Positions 28,664-38,052 of a DNA stretch of 64,000 nt are shown here, piece by piece; within the stretch, counting starts at the first letter, position 1; every line of letters begins with the position of its first letter. The translations under genes and the position numbers were made by a program. The DNA is taken from positions 310,001 through 374,000 of the forward strand of contig NZ_JXUP01000006.1 in assembly GCF_001891085.1 (NCBI RefSeq), in the 5' to 3' direction. The DNA is from Campylobacter concisus (lineage in GTDB: Bacteria; Campylobacterota; Campylobacteria; Campylobacterales; Campylobacteraceae). Under the pieces are notes generated by a model, which worked only from the letters and a program-made list of their open reading frames with translations, was not told where the DNA came from and did not search any database.

Positions 28664-29166
28664 AATTTTTGATAAAAATTGCCACATTTTATTTCTTTTT
28701 GTAAATTTTAAAACTTTACTCACTCGCCTTAGCAGACTACTAAATTTAGGCTACACTTCGTTTAGTACTAAATTTAGAGCCGTGATATGCTCGCTCATAA
28801 ATTTTAAAATTTGCCAGAGTTTTTAATAGCATGCGGTGCGTTAGCACCTTTGTGTGCTACCTCTGATGTGCGAGGTGATTGAGGGATTAAAGGGGGGATA
28901 AGGGGACGGCTTTGCTTCGCAAGCTCGCAACTGCAAGCAGACCATAACTTGAGTCCCCTTGTCTCCCTTTTGAATAGAAGTATCACAAATGGGATTTTAT
29001 ATTTTTACAAATTTTTGAAATTCTATTTACTCGCAAGAGTTACCTACTAAAATCTTGGCTTCGCTTACCGCCTTGCTCAAATTTTAAGGCCAAAACAAAT
29101 ACGTTCAGTCTCATTTTATTTTGCTTTTTATAAAATCAATAAAACGCTAGCAAAATGGGAGGCAGA
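28664..29166. other. Gene-free 0.5-kb region with repeats and a long stem
   Basis: No credible coding frame lies between the antiporter and the small membrane protein. The left part contains two copies of TACTAAATTTAG (about 28737 and 28768) and a GGTGC-GTTA-GCACC hairpin (about 28834). The middle holds the long stem described separately. The composition is locally G-rich, unlike the flanks. This looks like a dispersed intergenic element or an RNA gene rather than a decayed gene. Confidence 0.5.
28889..28971 (+). ncRNA. Candidate structured RNA or palindromic repeat element
   Basis: Arms 28889-28907 and 28953-28971 pair over 19 bp in plus-strand RNA: 16 Watson-Crick and 3 G-U pairs, no mismatch. 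On the minus strand the three G-U pairs become A-C mismatches. The 45-base apical part can fold again (GCTT/AAGC closing a GC-TTC-GC hairpin). There is no T tract after the right arm, so a simple terminator is unlikely. Function is unknown. Confidence 0.4.
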
Positions 29167-29346
29167 ATGCTTGACAGTATCATCCTTGCAGTCTTGGTAT
29201 ATTTTGCAACATTCTTATTTATGTTTTTTCTGCTCGCCTTTTTTGCCTTTTGGTATATAAGCGTGCCGCTACTTGTCATCTTTTTCGTTATAAAATTTAT
29301 AAGGCAAGCAAAAGAGTGCGAGAGGATACATGGCAAGCTTGAGTAA
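29167..29346 (+). CDS. Small membrane protein, 59 residues
   Basis: One long hydrophobic stretch (about residues 4-44, possibly two helices) ends in a charged tail (KFIRQAKECERIHGKLE). ATG at 29167 is chosen because GGGAGG lies 4 bases before it. The in-frame ATG at 29155 would overlap that ribosome site. No family is recognised. A hairpin terminator follows. Confidence 0.55.
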   Translation: MLDSIILAVLVYFATFLFMFFLLAFFAFWYISVPLLVIFFVIKFIRQAKECERIHGKLE

Positions 29347-29351
29347 AATTT

Positions 29352-29381
29352 AAATTTCTAGCCCAAATGAGCTAGAAATTT
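29352..29381. terminator. Bidirectional terminator between the small membrane protein gene and metY
   Basis: An 11-bp perfect stem (AAATTTCTAGC/GCTAGAAATTT) with an 8-base loop lies between convergent genes. Confidence 0.75.
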
Positions 29382-29383
29382 CT

Positions 29384-30655
29384 TTATTCTAAGGCTTGAG
29401 CCAGATCAGCTATCAGATCCTCAGCATTTTCAAGGCCTATGCTAACTCTTATCAGCTCTTTTGTGATGCCAGCTTTGATTAGCTCTTCGCTGCTTAGCTG
29501 TTGGTGCGTAGTTGAAGCCGGGTGCGTGATGAGCGACTTTGTATCGCCGATATTTACCACGATCTTAAAGAGTTTTACGCGCTCTAGCATCTTTTTTGCA
29601 CGCTCAAAGCTATCAGTATCAAAGCAAAATAGCCCATTTGCCATGCCATCTTTAAAGTATTTTTGCGCCTTTGCGTGATCCACGTTGTCGGCAAGCCCTG
29701 GGTATGCCACACTTTTTATATGTTTGTGAGAGTTTAGAAATTTAGCCACTTTTAGGGCGTTTTGCGAGTGTCTCTCAACCCTAACAGCAAGCGTTTCAAG
29801 CCCTTGTATGAGCTGCCAAGAGTTAAACGGAGAGATCACAGCACCGATATCGCGCACGATAGCAAGCCTCATTCTTAGCGTATAGATGTCAAAATGATCC
29901 GTCATATCAGCATAGACGATGTCGTGATAGCTAGCGTCTGGCACATTAAAATGCTCATATCTTTTGTTGCCTTTTAGCTTTTCGTTTAGGTGATTTGCAC
30001 TTACGACCACACCTGCTAGGCTAAGGCCCTGACCGCTCATATATTTGCTCGCACTATGCACGCAAACATCGATACCGTGGCGAAGTGGCTGAAAGATGAT
30101 AGGTGTTGGCACAGTGTTATCAGTGATGCTGATGATGCCATATTTATTTGAAATTTCTACGATTTTCTCGATATTTGGGATAGAAATCTGCGGATTTGAG
30201 AGTGTTTCAAAAAATATAGCCCTAGTTTTATCATCTATCAAGGCCTCCAGATCATCGGCCGTGTCGCTGTCAAAGACTCTGGCCTCTATGCCAAATCTTT
30301 TGAGCGTATGCGTAAAAAGCACCGTCGTGCCGCCATAAATTTTCTTAGCGATGATGATGTTATCGCCTGCTTGGGCTAAATTTATGATGCTGTAAAACAA
30401 AGCTGACTGACCGCTTGCAGTCGCTATCGCAGCGGCTCCGCCCTCAAGTGCAGTGACCCTTTTTTCAAAGATATCTGTCGTTGGATTGCCAAGTCTTGTG
30501 TAGATGTGGCCGCCATCCTTTAGATCGAACCTAGCTGCGGCTGTCTCAGCACTCCCAAAGTCGTAAGCTGTGCTTTGAAAAATAGGCACAGCCATCGTGC
30601 CAAAGCCTTCATGTGTATCGTAGCCTACGTGGATCGCAGCGGTTTCTTGTCTCAT
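29384..30655 (-). CDS. metY: O-acetylhomoserine sulfhydrylase (MetY family)
   Basis: A 423-residue PLP enzyme of the Cys/Met metabolism family that makes homocysteine from O-acetylhomoserine and sulfide. The N-terminus reads TAAIHVGYDT...VPIFQSTAYDF. The PLP lysine lies in VHSASKYMSGQGLSLAG (about residue 204), and the C-terminal segment NIGDTKSLITHPASTTH is diagnostic for MetY/MetZ rather than MetB/MetC. It starts with ATG after AAGGAG and appears monocistronic. No SAM riboswitch is visible upstream. Confidence 0.93.
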   Translation of the reverse strand: MRQETAAIHVGYDTHEGFGTMAVPIFQSTAYDFGSAETAAARFDLKDGGHIYTRLGNPTTDIFEKRVTALEGGAAAIATASGQSALFYSIINLAQAGDNIIIAKKIYGGTTVLFTHTLKRFGIEARVFDSDTADDLEALIDDKTRAIFFETLSNPQISIPNIEKIVEISNKYGIISITDNTVPTPIIFQPLRHGIDVCVHSASKYMSGQGLSLAGVVVSANHLNEKLKGNKRYEHFNVPDASYHDIVYADMTDHFDIYTLRMRLAIVRDIGAVISPFNSWQLIQGLETLAVRVERHSQNALKVAKFLNSHKHIKSVAYPGLADNVDHAKAQKYFKDGMANGLFCFDTDSFERAKKMLERVKLFKIVVNIGDTKSLITHPASTTHQQLSSEELIKAGITKELIRVSIGLENAEDLIADLAQALE

Positions 30656-30735
30656 TTTTGCTCCTTGTTTAAGTAATTTTGGCGTAAATTATACATTAGC
30701 AAAGCCAAAATTTAGGGGATAAAATCAAATTTTGA

Positions 30736-30741
30736 TATAAT
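30736..30741 (+). promoter_or_regulatory. -10 box (TATAAT) for the 110-residue protein and HAD genes
   Basis: TATAAT lies 20 bases before the TTG start at 30762, with AAAGGA in between. Confidence 0.5.
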
Positions 30742-30761
30742 TTGCCAAAAAAAGGAAAAAT

Positions 30762-31094
30762 TTGAACCAAGTTACGGACAAATTTAAGCGTGTAAAATAT
30801 CTTCGTGCGCTAGAAAAATTTGCAAAATCAGCGATAAATGGTCTAAAAAGAGATGATTTTGACGAGGCTGAATTTCGCCAAAGAGTGGAGAAAAACGCGA
30901 AAGTCATCGAAAAAGTAGAGGCTGTCTATCTTGATCAGCCATACTCAAAGGCACTAGAAAATTTTATAAATTTGCTTATCAAAAACGCCCCAAAAGAGGA
31001 GCTTTTAAAGGCGGCAAATCTACTTGATAAGCTAAAAAATCAAAAGACATATAAGAAAGAAAAACATAAAAATAAATTTAAGGATGAGGATTGA
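30762..31094 (+). CDS. Uncharacterised 110-residue basic helical protein
   Basis: The start is TTG after AAAGGAAAAA. The protein is predicted to be all helical and ends in a lysine-rich tail (KTYKKEKHKNKFKDED). No known domain is recognised. Its stop overlaps the TTG start of the HAD phosphatase, so the two are coupled. Confidence 0.6.
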   Translation: MNQVTDKFKRVKYLRALEKFAKSAINGLKRDDFDEAEFRQRVEKNAKVIEKVEAVYLDQPYSKALENFINLLIKNAPKEELLKAANLLDKLKNQKTYKKEKHKNKFKDED

Positions 31095-31714
31095 AAGTAG
31101 TTGTTTTTGATATGGATGGCACCGTGATCGATAGCGGCGAGGCAATATATAAAACAGTAAATGAAGTAAGAGATGAGCTAAATTTATCGCCACTTGAAAA
31201 AGAATTTATCATAAAAACGATCAATGAGCCAGGTAGAAATTTGCCCCTTGAATTTTATGGCATCGACACGCCAAGCAGGAGCTTAAAAGAGGGTTTTGAA
31301 GAGAAATTTAAGAAATTTTACGATGAGTGCGCGACTACATATGAGGGCGTAAAAGAGCTTTTGCAAAAGTGCAAAGAGGCTCATTACAAGGTTGTTTTGG
31401 CAAGCAACGCGCCACATGATACGTTAGAGAAAATTTTAAAGAAAAATGAAATTTATGAGCTATTTGACGAGGTTATCGGCGCTAGCAAAGAGATACCGCA
31501 AAAGCCTGATCCTGCGATGCTTCATCTAGCTGTTAGTAAAACTGGAGCTAGCAAAGCGATCTTTATTGGAGATAGCCTAAAAGACGAGCTAGCTGCTAAA
31601 AATGCAAATATGCCTTTCTTGCAAGTTAGCTGGGGATTTGGCGAGGAGAGTAAAACAGCGACCTATAATGCTAAAAATATTAGCGAAGCTTGGGAGATAA
31701 TATTAAATTTTTAA
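31091..31714 (+). CDS. HAD-family phosphatase (phosphoglycolate phosphatase-like)
   Basis: A 207-residue HAD hydrolase. Motif I is FDMDGTVIDS (nucleophile Asp about residue 6), motif II is VVLASNAP (about 113), motif III Lys lies in EIPQKPDPAM (about 142), and motif IV is IFIGDSLKDELAAKNA (about 160). A helical cap sits between motifs I and II, as in the Gph/phosphoglycolate group. The substrate cannot be named from sequence. The TTG start overlaps the preceding stop by 4 bases. Confidence 0.85.
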   Translation: MKVVVFDMDGTVIDSGEAIYKTVNEVRDELNLSPLEKEFIIKTINEPGRNLPLEFYGIDTPSRSLKEGFEEKFKKFYDECATTYEGVKELLQKCKEAHYKVVLASNAPHDTLEKILKKNEIYELFDEVIGASKEIPQKPDPAMLHLAVSKTGASKAIFIGDSLKDELAAKNANMPFLQVSWGFGEESKTATYNAKNISEAWEIILNF

Positions 31715-31730
31715 CTTAGTTTTAATTGGC

Positions 31731-31736
31731 TATAAT
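31731..31736 (+). promoter_or_regulatory. -10 box (TATAAT) for the DUF2018-ispB-hemA-proS-hemC operon
   Basis: TATAAT lies 27 bases before the start at 31763. The next six genes overlap or nearly touch, so this could drive the whole unit. Confidence 0.5.
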
Positions 31737-31762
31737 CTTAAGAAATTTTCAAAGAAACAGCG

Positions 31763-32017
31763 ATGATAGATATATTTGAGGGCAGTGCGAGGAATAAATT
31801 TTATGACATTTTGTTTAACGCAAATGCTGTTTTGGTTAAAAACGAGATAGATAAAATTTTTGAAAAATTTGTGGCTATGAGCGAGCTTTGTGAAAAGCAT
31901 GGCGTTAGCGAGGACGAGATTAGAAATTTTATAGTCTCAGAGCAAGATAAAATTTATAATGGAGTAAATGACCTATATATCGAGCTTAGCGGAGAAATTT
32001 TAAGCCAAAATGAGTAA
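31763..32017 (+). CDS. DUF2018 family protein
   Basis: An 84-residue all-helical protein. The start IFEGSARNKFYDILFNAN resembles the DUF2018 signature of Helicobacter and Campylobacter proteins (IFEGxxxDKxxDIIFxA). Function is unknown. Its position before an exported protein gene and ispB-hemA matches C. jejuni. Its end overlaps the start of the next gene by 8 bases. Confidence 0.7.
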   Translation: MIDIFEGSARNKFYDILFNANAVLVKNEIDKIFEKFVAMSELCEKHGVSEDEIRNFIVSEQDKIYNGVNDLYIELSGEILSQNE

Positions 32018-32441
32018 GATTTTCGCGCTCATTGCTTTGTTGGCTGCTCTTGTCTTTGCTAAGGAGCCAAATTTTGACCCAAGTTCCGTGCATACGTTTG
32101 AGCTTAAAAAAGATGAGTGGGCAAGAGTTTTTATAACTGAGAAGCGAACTCAAAGGGTTGAAACATTTGACTTTCGCTGGACGCTATTTGATAGCACAAA
32201 TATCACCGTGCAAAGCTTTTTTAGGCGCTATCCAAGGCAGATGGTCTTTTCGCTAAGACAAGGACAAAACACCTATATGCAGCGAGTTTTGCCTGATTTT
32301 ACGATGCCGCCAAATGAGAGCGTGAGTCTTTATATATCATTTATTGATTTTAAGGATAAAAAGGCGCATTTTAGGGTGGCTCTGCTAGATGAGAGCAAGC
32401 GTGTGGATGTGGGTTTTAGAGATCCAGATGAGGCTAAATAG
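32010..32441 (+). CDS. Uncharacterised exported protein
   Basis: 143 residues with an N-terminal signal peptide (MSKIFALIALLAALVFA, cleavage near 17). The mature part is predicted to be all-beta (THRQ-rich strands such as RVETFDFRWTLFD). It has no cysteine and no known domain. It corresponds by position to the exported protein before the prenyl transferase in C. jejuni. It lies 10 bases before ispB. Confidence 0.65.
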   Translation: MSKIFALIALLAALVFAKEPNFDPSSVHTFELKKDEWARVFITEKRTQRVETFDFRWTLFDSTNITVQSFFRRYPRQMVFSLRQGQNTYMQRVLPDFTMPPNESVSLYISFIDFKDKKAHFRVALLDESKRVDVGFRDPDEAK

Positions 32442-32451
32442 AAGGATAAAA

Positions 32452-33344
32452 ATGGATAAAATCGATGAAATAATGGGTAAATTTATAAGCGAGCTTGGCT
32501 ACAAAGAGGCGTTTGAGATGTTTTTAAAGATAAGCTCAGGCAAGAAGCTACGCTCAAAACTTCTTTTAAAGATCGCAGGTGAGAGCGAAATTTCACTTAA
32601 ACTTTGCGCTATCATCGAGCTCATCCACCTTGCAAGTTTGCTTCACGACGACGTCATAGACGAGGCAAATATAAGACGCGGCAAGCCAAGCATAAACGCG
32701 CTTTTTGGTAGTAAAAACTCGGTTATGTTGGGCGACATCCTCTACTCAAAGGCTTATTTTGAGCTTACAAAATTTGATTCAAGCATCGCAGCTATCATCT
32801 CAGATGCAGTCAGCAAGCTAAGTATCGGCGAGATGATGGATGTGAAAATGGCTGAAAATTTTAATGAAAACGAGCAAGAATACTTAAAAATGATCTACTA
32901 TAAAACAGCTGTTTGATAGAAGCCACGGCTATTTGCGGAGCAAAGCTAGCTGGCAAAGATAGTGAGAAATTTGGAATTTACGGCAAAAATTTAGGCCTTG
33001 CGTTTCAGATCGTTGATGACATCTTAGACATAACTCAAGATGAGAAAACGCTTGGCAAGCCAGCACTCAATGACTTTGTCGAAGGCAAAACGACACTTCC
33101 TTACATTTATCTTTATAAGAGCCTGGACGAGGCTGGTAAAACAAAGCTTAGATCGCTTTGGGCAAAGAAGTTAAACGCGGACGAAATTTCATGGCTAAAA
33201 GAAAATTTTGATAAAACTAGCTCACTGAGTAAAGCCATAAATGAAGCCAAAAGGCTTGGAAATGAAGCGATAGAAGCGATAAAAGAGTATAAAAACGCCG
33301 AGCTTGAAGGGATTATAAAAAGTATGATAGATAGGGAATTTTAA
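32452..33344 (+). pseudogene. ispB: Polyprenyl (octaprenyl) diphosphate synthase, frameshifted
   Basis: Two frames together encode one 297-residue-sized trans-prenyl diphosphate synthase that makes the menaquinone side chain. The first frame, from ATG 32452 (ribosome site AAGGA), contains the first Asp-rich motif (SLLHDDVIDEANIRRGK) and stops at 32916 after MIYYKTAV. The second, from about 32913, begins LIEATAICGAKL and holds the second Asp-rich motif (FQIVDDILDITQDEKTLGK). Adding one base near 32910 gives the expected KTA-S-LIEA. As read, no single product has both motifs. The enzyme should be essential, so a base-call error or recent mutation is likely. Confidence 0.87.
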
Positions 33345-34627
33345 TGCACTATTTAGATATAAGTTTTACATATAAAAATACTGATATTTCAGTTAGAGAA
33401 AAGCTTGCATTTGATAGCGATGAGAAAAAAGAGCAAATTTTAAAACTACTAAGATCAAATAAAAGTATAAACGAATGTATGGTTTTAAATACATGCAACC
33501 GCGTTGAGATAATTGCAAGCGTTAGTGATCTAGAAAGTGCAACAACGCATGCATTTAGGTGCATGTCTGTATTTTCAGGTGTTTTTGAAGATGAGCTTTA
33601 TGAGAGGGCTGATATTTATGAAGATAGCGGAGCCGTGCACCACCTCTTTGCCGTGGCAAGCTCGCTTGATAGCCTAGTCGTCGGCGAAACGCAGATCGTT
33701 GGTCAGTTAAAAAATGCCTTTAAATTTGCTTACGATAGCTCAGCTTGCGGCGAACAAATCAGTAAAATCATCCATTATGCATGTAAATGCGCTGCTAAAG
33801 TTAGAAACGAAACTCAAATTTCTAAAAACCCGATCTCTGTTTCAAGCGTAGCTGTGGCAAAAGCAAAAGAAATTTTTGGCACGCTTGAAGGAAAAACTGC
33901 TATCGTCGTAGGCGCTGGTGAGATGGGCGAGCTAGCAGCAAAACACCTCATATCAAGTGGCGCAGAAGTCATCATCATAAACAGAAGCTCCGAGCGTGTT
34001 GAGCAGCTAGTTGATAGCCTGGGTGATAACGCTAGTTGGGATAGCATTTTAAAATTAAAAGAGTATGTAAATAATTACGATCTAATATTTTCAAGCACCG
34101 CAGCCCCGCACGCGATCATCACAAATGCCATAATCGAACCAAGAGAATTTCATAGATACTTTTTCGATATTGCCGTGCCAAGGGATATTGATCTTATAAA
34201 TACAGAATTTATTAGCGTCTATACGGTTGATAGTTTAGAGGAGATAGTAAGGAAAAATTTAGCTCTAAGAGAGGAGCAAGCACAAAAGGCTTATTCGATC
34301 GTAGGTCAAGGCACAAGCGAATTTTTAAAAATTTTAAAAGAAGATATGAGTGTGCCACTAATAAAATCTATCCGCAAACAAGCTGAAATTTGCGCTAAAA
34401 ACGAGCTAGAAAAAGCGATAAAAAAAGGATATTTAAAACATAGTGATTATGAGGAGGCACAAAAGCTCATTCATCAAGTTTTTAAAGCCTTCTTACATCA
34501 GCCAACGATGAAGCTAAAAAGCCTTGCGGACGAGGAGAGGTCTAGCGAGCTTTCAAATGGAGTTAGATTTTTATTTGATATAAAAGAAGAGCAAAATTTT
34601 CAAGTGGGAGATATAGATGAGATTTAG
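33344..34627 (+). CDS. hemA: Glutamyl-tRNA reductase HemA
   Basis: Reduces glutamyl-tRNA to glutamate-1-semialdehyde, the first committed step of heme synthesis. The catalytic Cys is in [11 protein letters not shown] (about residue 50). The NADPH-binding domain begins [16 protein letters not shown] (about 189), followed by a C-terminal helical dimerisation domain. The length of 427 residues is normal. The start overlaps the ispB stop (TAATG), and the stop overlaps the proS start by 11 bases. Confidence 0.96.
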   Translation: MHYLDISFTYKNTDISVREKLAFDSDEKKEQILKLLRSNKSINECMVLNTCNRVEIIASVSDLESATTHAFRCMSVFSGVFEDELYERADIYEDSGAVHHLFAVASSLDSLVVGETQIVGQLKNAFKFAYDSSACGEQISKIIHYACKCAAKVRNETQISKNPISVSSVAVAKAKEIFGTLEGKTAIVVGAGEMGELAAKHLISSGAEVIIINRSSERVEQLVDSLGDNASWDSILKLKEYVNNYDLIFSSTAAPHAIITNAIIEPREFHRYFFDIAVPRDIDLINTEFISVYTVDSLEEIVRKNLALREEQAQKAYSIVGQGTSEFLKILKEDMSVPLIKSIRKQAEICAKNELEKAIKKGYLKHSDYEEAQKLIHQVFKAFLHQPTMKLKSLADEERSSELSNGVRFLFDIKEEQNFQVGDIDEI

Positions 34628-36317
34628 TAAATTTTATGCACCAACGACCAAAGAAGCGCCAAAAGACGCCTCTTTGCCAAGTCATAAATTTTTAATAAGA
34701 GGTGGATTTGTTGAGCAGATAGGCTCTGGTCTTTATAACTATCTGCCGCTTGGAAAGATCATGCATGAGAAAATTTCTCGTATCGCACGAGAGGAGATGG
34801 ATGAGGCTGGGGCGCTAGAGGTGAGCTTTAGCGTGGTTACTTCAAGTGAGCTTTGGAAGCAAAGTGGACGTTACAATGTCTTTGGCAAGGAGCTTTTACG
34901 CTTTAAAGATAGAAAAGAAAATGACTTTGTTATAAGCCCTACAAACGAAGAGGCAGCCGTTGCTTTAGTACGTGGCAAGGTGACTAGCTACAAGCAGCTA
35001 CCACTAAATTTATACCAGATAAACACCAAATTTCGTGACGAGGCAAGACCACGCTTTGGATTGCTAAGAGGACGAGAATTTACAATGAAAGATGCTTATA
35101 GTTTTCACTCTAGTAAAGAGGATCTAAAGCGTGAGTTTGACCTTATGGAGGCAACTTATAGTAAAATTTTCACTCGTCTGGGGCTAAATTTTAGAGCTGT
35201 TGAGGCTGATAGTGGAGCTATCGGTGGTAGCGGCAGTAAAGAATTTATGGTGCTTGCAAGTAATGGCGAAGATGACATCCTTTGCTGTGAGGCTTGCAAA
35301 TACGCTGCAAATATAGAGGCTGCTAGAAGAAAAGCTAGAACAACAGATGCTGAAACGCCAGAGGCTGATGCGGCTAAATTTAAGACACCGGATACAAAGA
35401 CTATAAAAGGTGTGGCAGAATTTTTCAAAGTTAGCGAGTTTTACTGCATAAAAGCTGTTATTAAAAAAGCTATTTATGAAGACAAAGAAGAAGTTGTGGT
35501 TTTTTTCGTAAGAGGTGATGACGAGCTTCAAGAGACAAAGGCACAAAATGCTTGTAATGCGCTCGAACTTGTCGATGCTAGCGAAGAAGAGATTATAAAA
35601 GCTAGGCTTGTGGCTGGATTTTGTGGGCCGGTTGGGCTAAAAGATGTGAAATTTTATATAGACAACGAGCTAAAAGGCGCAAATAATATGATATGTGGTG
35701 CCAACGAAAAGGATTACCACTTTGTTGGCGTTAGTGTTAGCGGATTTAACGAAGAGAGATTTAAAGACCTTGTAAAGGTAAAAGAGGGCGATAAATGCCC
35801 AGAGTGTGGCGGAAATTTAAAACTTAGCAAGGGTATAGAAGTCGGTCACATCTTTCAGCTAGGCGATAAATATTCAGCTGCGATGAATGCGACATATCTT
35901 GATGAAAACGGCAAGGCAAAGCCATTTTTGATGGGTTGCTACGGTATTGGTATTAGCAGGCTTATCGCTGTGATGATAGAGGCTAGCCACGATGAGAAGG
36001 GCTGCATCTGGAAAAAAGAGTGCGCACCGTTTGACGTGGAGATCATCATCTCAAATTTAAAAGATGAAGAGGGCGTAAAATTTGCATTTGAGCTTTATGA
36101 GAGCCTTAAAAAAGCTGGCATTAGCGTCATCATCGATGATAGAAACGAGAGATTTGGCGTTAAGATGAATGACTTTGAACTCATCGGCTTCCCTTATGCG
36201 CTGCTTGTGGGTAAAGAATTTGCAAATGGCAAGGTTGAGTTTATAACAAGAGATGGTTTAAGCAAAGAAACGATCGGCGTAAACGAAGCCTTTAAAAAGA
36301 TAAAAGAAAGCTTATGA
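34617..36317 (+). CDS. proS: Prolyl-tRNA synthetase ProS
   Basis: A class II synthetase charging tRNA-Pro. Motif 2-type segment [19 protein letters not shown] is at about residues 137-155. The YbaK-like editing insertion is around 240-385 (it includes a CxxC at CPECGG). Motif 3, [14 protein letters not shown], is near 440, and the anticodon-binding domain is C-terminal. 566 residues fits the bacterial form with the insertion. It overlaps hemA at the start and the fxsA-like gene at the end by 4 bases (ATGA). Confidence 0.96.
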   Translation: MRFSKFYAPTTKEAPKDASLPSHKFLIRGGFVEQIGSGLYNYLPLGKIMHEKISRIAREEMDEAGALEVSFSVVTSSELWKQSGRYNVFGKELLRFKDRKENDFVISPTNEEAAVALVRGKVTSYKQLPLNLYQINTKFRDEARPRFGLLRGREFTMKDAYSFHSSKEDLKREFDLMEATYSKIFTRLGLNFRAVEADSGAIGGSGSKEFMVLASNGEDDILCCEACKYAANIEAARRKARTTDAETPEADAAKFKTPDTKTIKGVAEFFKVSEFYCIKAVIKKAIYEDKEEVVVFFVRGDDELQETKAQNACNALELVDASEEEIIKARLVAGFCGPVGLKDVKFYIDNELKGANNMICGANEKDYHFVGVSVSGFNEERFKDLVKVKEGDKCPECGGNLKLSKGIEVGHIFQLGDKYSAAMNATYLDENGKAKPFLMGCYGIGISRLIAVMIEASHDEKGCIWKKECAPFDVEIIISNLKDEEGVKFAFELYESLKKAGISVIIDDRNERFGVKMNDFELIGFPYALLVGKEFANGKVEFITRDGLSKETIGVNEAFKKIKESL

Positions 36318-36745
36318 GATTTTTTGCATTTTTGTTTTTTTTGATAGAAGCGATATTTATCTATCTTTTTGTTGATAAATTTGGCTTTTTAAACTACTTT
36401 CTTGAGGTGCTGGTCTCTGGATTTGTTGGCATCGCACTTCTTTTTAATGCTGGATTTTCTAGTTTAAATTCGCCTCAAGTGGCGTTTAAAAGCTTTCTTG
36501 GCGGAAATTTATTTAGCCAGTTAGGGCTTAGCTTTGGCGGAATGCTTTTGTTTTTACCGGGAATTTTAACAGATATTTTTGGTATAGCCGTAGTCGTTTT
36601 TTCTTTAGTGTTTAAGAAAAATGCAGCCAAAAACGAGAGTTATCAAGAGTTTAAATTTCAAAATTTTAGCGAACAAAGTACTAAAAAAGATGATGGCGAG
36701 ATCATCGACGTTGAGGTTATAGAAGAGCCAAAAAGAGTAAATTAG
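36314..36745 (+). CDS. fxsA: FxsA-family membrane protein
   Basis: A 143-residue protein with three to four hydrophobic helices (about residues 4-45 and 70-98) followed by a charged cytoplasmic tail. [29 protein letters not shown] is the conserved FxsA core. FxsA proteins are inner-membrane proteins of unclear role. It lies between proS and hemC, as recalled in C. jejuni. Confidence 0.75.
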   Translation: MRFFAFLFFLIEAIFIYLFVDKFGFLNYFLEVLVSGFVGIALLFNAGFSSLNSPQVAFKSFLGGNLFSQLGLSFGGMLLFLPGILTDIFGIAVVVFSLVFKKNAAKNESYQEFKFQNFSEQSTKKDDGEIIDVEVIEEPKRVN

Positions 36746-36753
36746 GAGAGATG

Positions 36754-37683
36754 ATGAAAGAGATAAAAATAGCAACTAGAAAGAGTATCTTAGCGCTTTG
36801 GCAAAGCGAGCATATCAAAGCTAGAATAGAATCAAAACATAACGATATAAAAGTTGAGCTTATTGGCATGAAGACAAAGGGCGACGTGATCCTTGATACG
36901 CCGCTTGCAAAGATCGGCGGTAAGGGGCTTTTTACAAAAGAGCTCGAAGATAGTATGCTAAAAGGCGAGACTGACATCGCGGTACACAGCTTAAAAGACG
37001 TGCCAGTAGTCTTTCCAGAAGGGCTTAAACTAGCTGCCATTTGCTCACGTGAGGACACAAGAGATGCGATGATAAGTGAGAAATTTGCTAAATTTAGCGA
37101 CCTACCACACGGTGCAAAGGTTGGTACAACGAGCCTGCGCCGCAAGATGCAGCTACTTATCATGAGGCCTGATATTGAGATCATCTCGCTTCGTGGAAAC
37201 GTGCAAACTAGACTTAGAAAGCTAAAAGAGGGCGAATTTGACGCGATCATTTTAGCGATGGCTGGCATAAACCGCCTAAATGTCAAGGCTGAAGTGGCAC
37301 ATATCTATACATTTGGCTTTGACGAGATGATACCTGCGATGGGTCAGGGCGCTCTCGGGATAGAAGCTAGAGATGAGAAGAAAATTTTAGATGAGATCTC
37401 TTTTTTAAACGATAAAAATGCGGTTATAGAAACGACCATAGAGCGTGACTTTGTAAGCGTTTTAGAAGGCGGCTGCCAGGTACCAATTGGCATAAGCGCA
37501 AGGCTAAAAGGTGATGAAATTTCTATCGATGCGATCGTTGGTCTGCCTGATGGAAGCGAGTTTATAAAAGATAGCTTAAAGGTTAGCAAAGATAAATTTC
37601 AAAGCGTTGGCAAGGAGCTAGCTCATAAATTTATAGAAAAAGGGGCGAGAGAGCTTTTAAAACGCGCTGAAGAGATGGCTTAG
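36754..37683 (+). CDS. hemC: Porphobilinogen deaminase HemC
   Basis: Polymerises four porphobilinogens into hydroxymethylbilane. The start KIATRKSILALWQSEH, the substrate arginines in SLRRKMQLL and SLRGNVQTRLRKL, and the dipyrromethane cofactor cysteine in LEGGCQVPIG (about residue 241) are visible. 309 residues. The second of two adjacent ATGs (36754) is preferred because it lies 5 bases after AGGAG. With hemA upstream it forms a tetrapyrrole set, last conserved member before the unusual 37687 gene. Confidence 0.95.
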   Translation: MKEIKIATRKSILALWQSEHIKARIESKHNDIKVELIGMKTKGDVILDTPLAKIGGKGLFTKELEDSMLKGETDIAVHSLKDVPVVFPEGLKLAAICSREDTRDAMISEKFAKFSDLPHGAKVGTTSLRRKMQLLIMRPDIEIISLRGNVQTRLRKLKEGEFDAIILAMAGINRLNVKAEVAHIYTFGFDEMIPAMGQGALGIEARDEKKILDEISFLNDKNAVIETTIERDFVSVLEGGCQVPIGISARLKGDEISIDAIVGLPDGSEFIKDSLKVSKDKFQSVGKELAHKFIEKGARELLKRAEEMA

Positions 37684-37686
37684 AGT

Positions 37687-38052
37687 GTGTTTGAGCTAAA
37701 ATTTAAAGCAAAAGCCCTAACCGCTACTAAAAATAGCAAAGACAACTACTATATGATCGGTCTTGCAGACGACAAATACGACTACAAAAACTACATAATC
37801 TTTCAAAGACCGATCAAGCTCAAAAAAGATGACGACGAAAACGCCGACATAAACGGCATATACGCAGAGTGCAACGGCGACGTTTGCTACAACGCTTGCA
37901 AACAAGTGAAGATCACTGATAAGAGCATCATTTTTGAGGTGCAAGATAGTGTTATTAGCGTTGATATAGAGGGTGTTAAACTTGGTGAGCGTTTTATGAA
38001 ATATAGCAAAGAGATATTTGGCAAACTACTAAAATGTAGTATATCGAAGTAA
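37687..38052 (+). CDS. Probable Imm10-like orphan immunity protein
   Basis: A 121-residue acidic alpha/beta protein with GTG start 3 bases after hemC. The segment YYMIGLADDKYDYKNYIIFQRP and the later YAECNGDVCYNACKQVKI resemble the Imm10 family of polymorphic toxin immunity proteins (xGFADDxxxPxxYIxLQR). No toxin gene is beside it, and it separates hemC from ubiD, which are recalled as neighbours in C. jejuni. The family call rests on pattern memory, so it is tentative. It could be a lineage-specific protein of other function. Confidence 0.45.
   Translation: MFELKFKAKALTATKNSKDNYYMIGLADDKYDYKNYIIFQRPIKLKKDDDENADINGIYAECNGDVCYNACKQVKITDKSIIFEVQDSVISVDIEGVKLGERFMKYSKEIFGKLLKCSISK

Noticed and set aside
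28804-28986. 60-codon minus-strand frame
   Set aside because: It covers the long stem, has no ribosome site and an implausible composition; the structure explains the sequence better.
36751-36753. First of two ATGs as hemC start
   Set aside because: Only two bases from AGGAG; the second ATG has normal spacing and matches the usual N-terminus.
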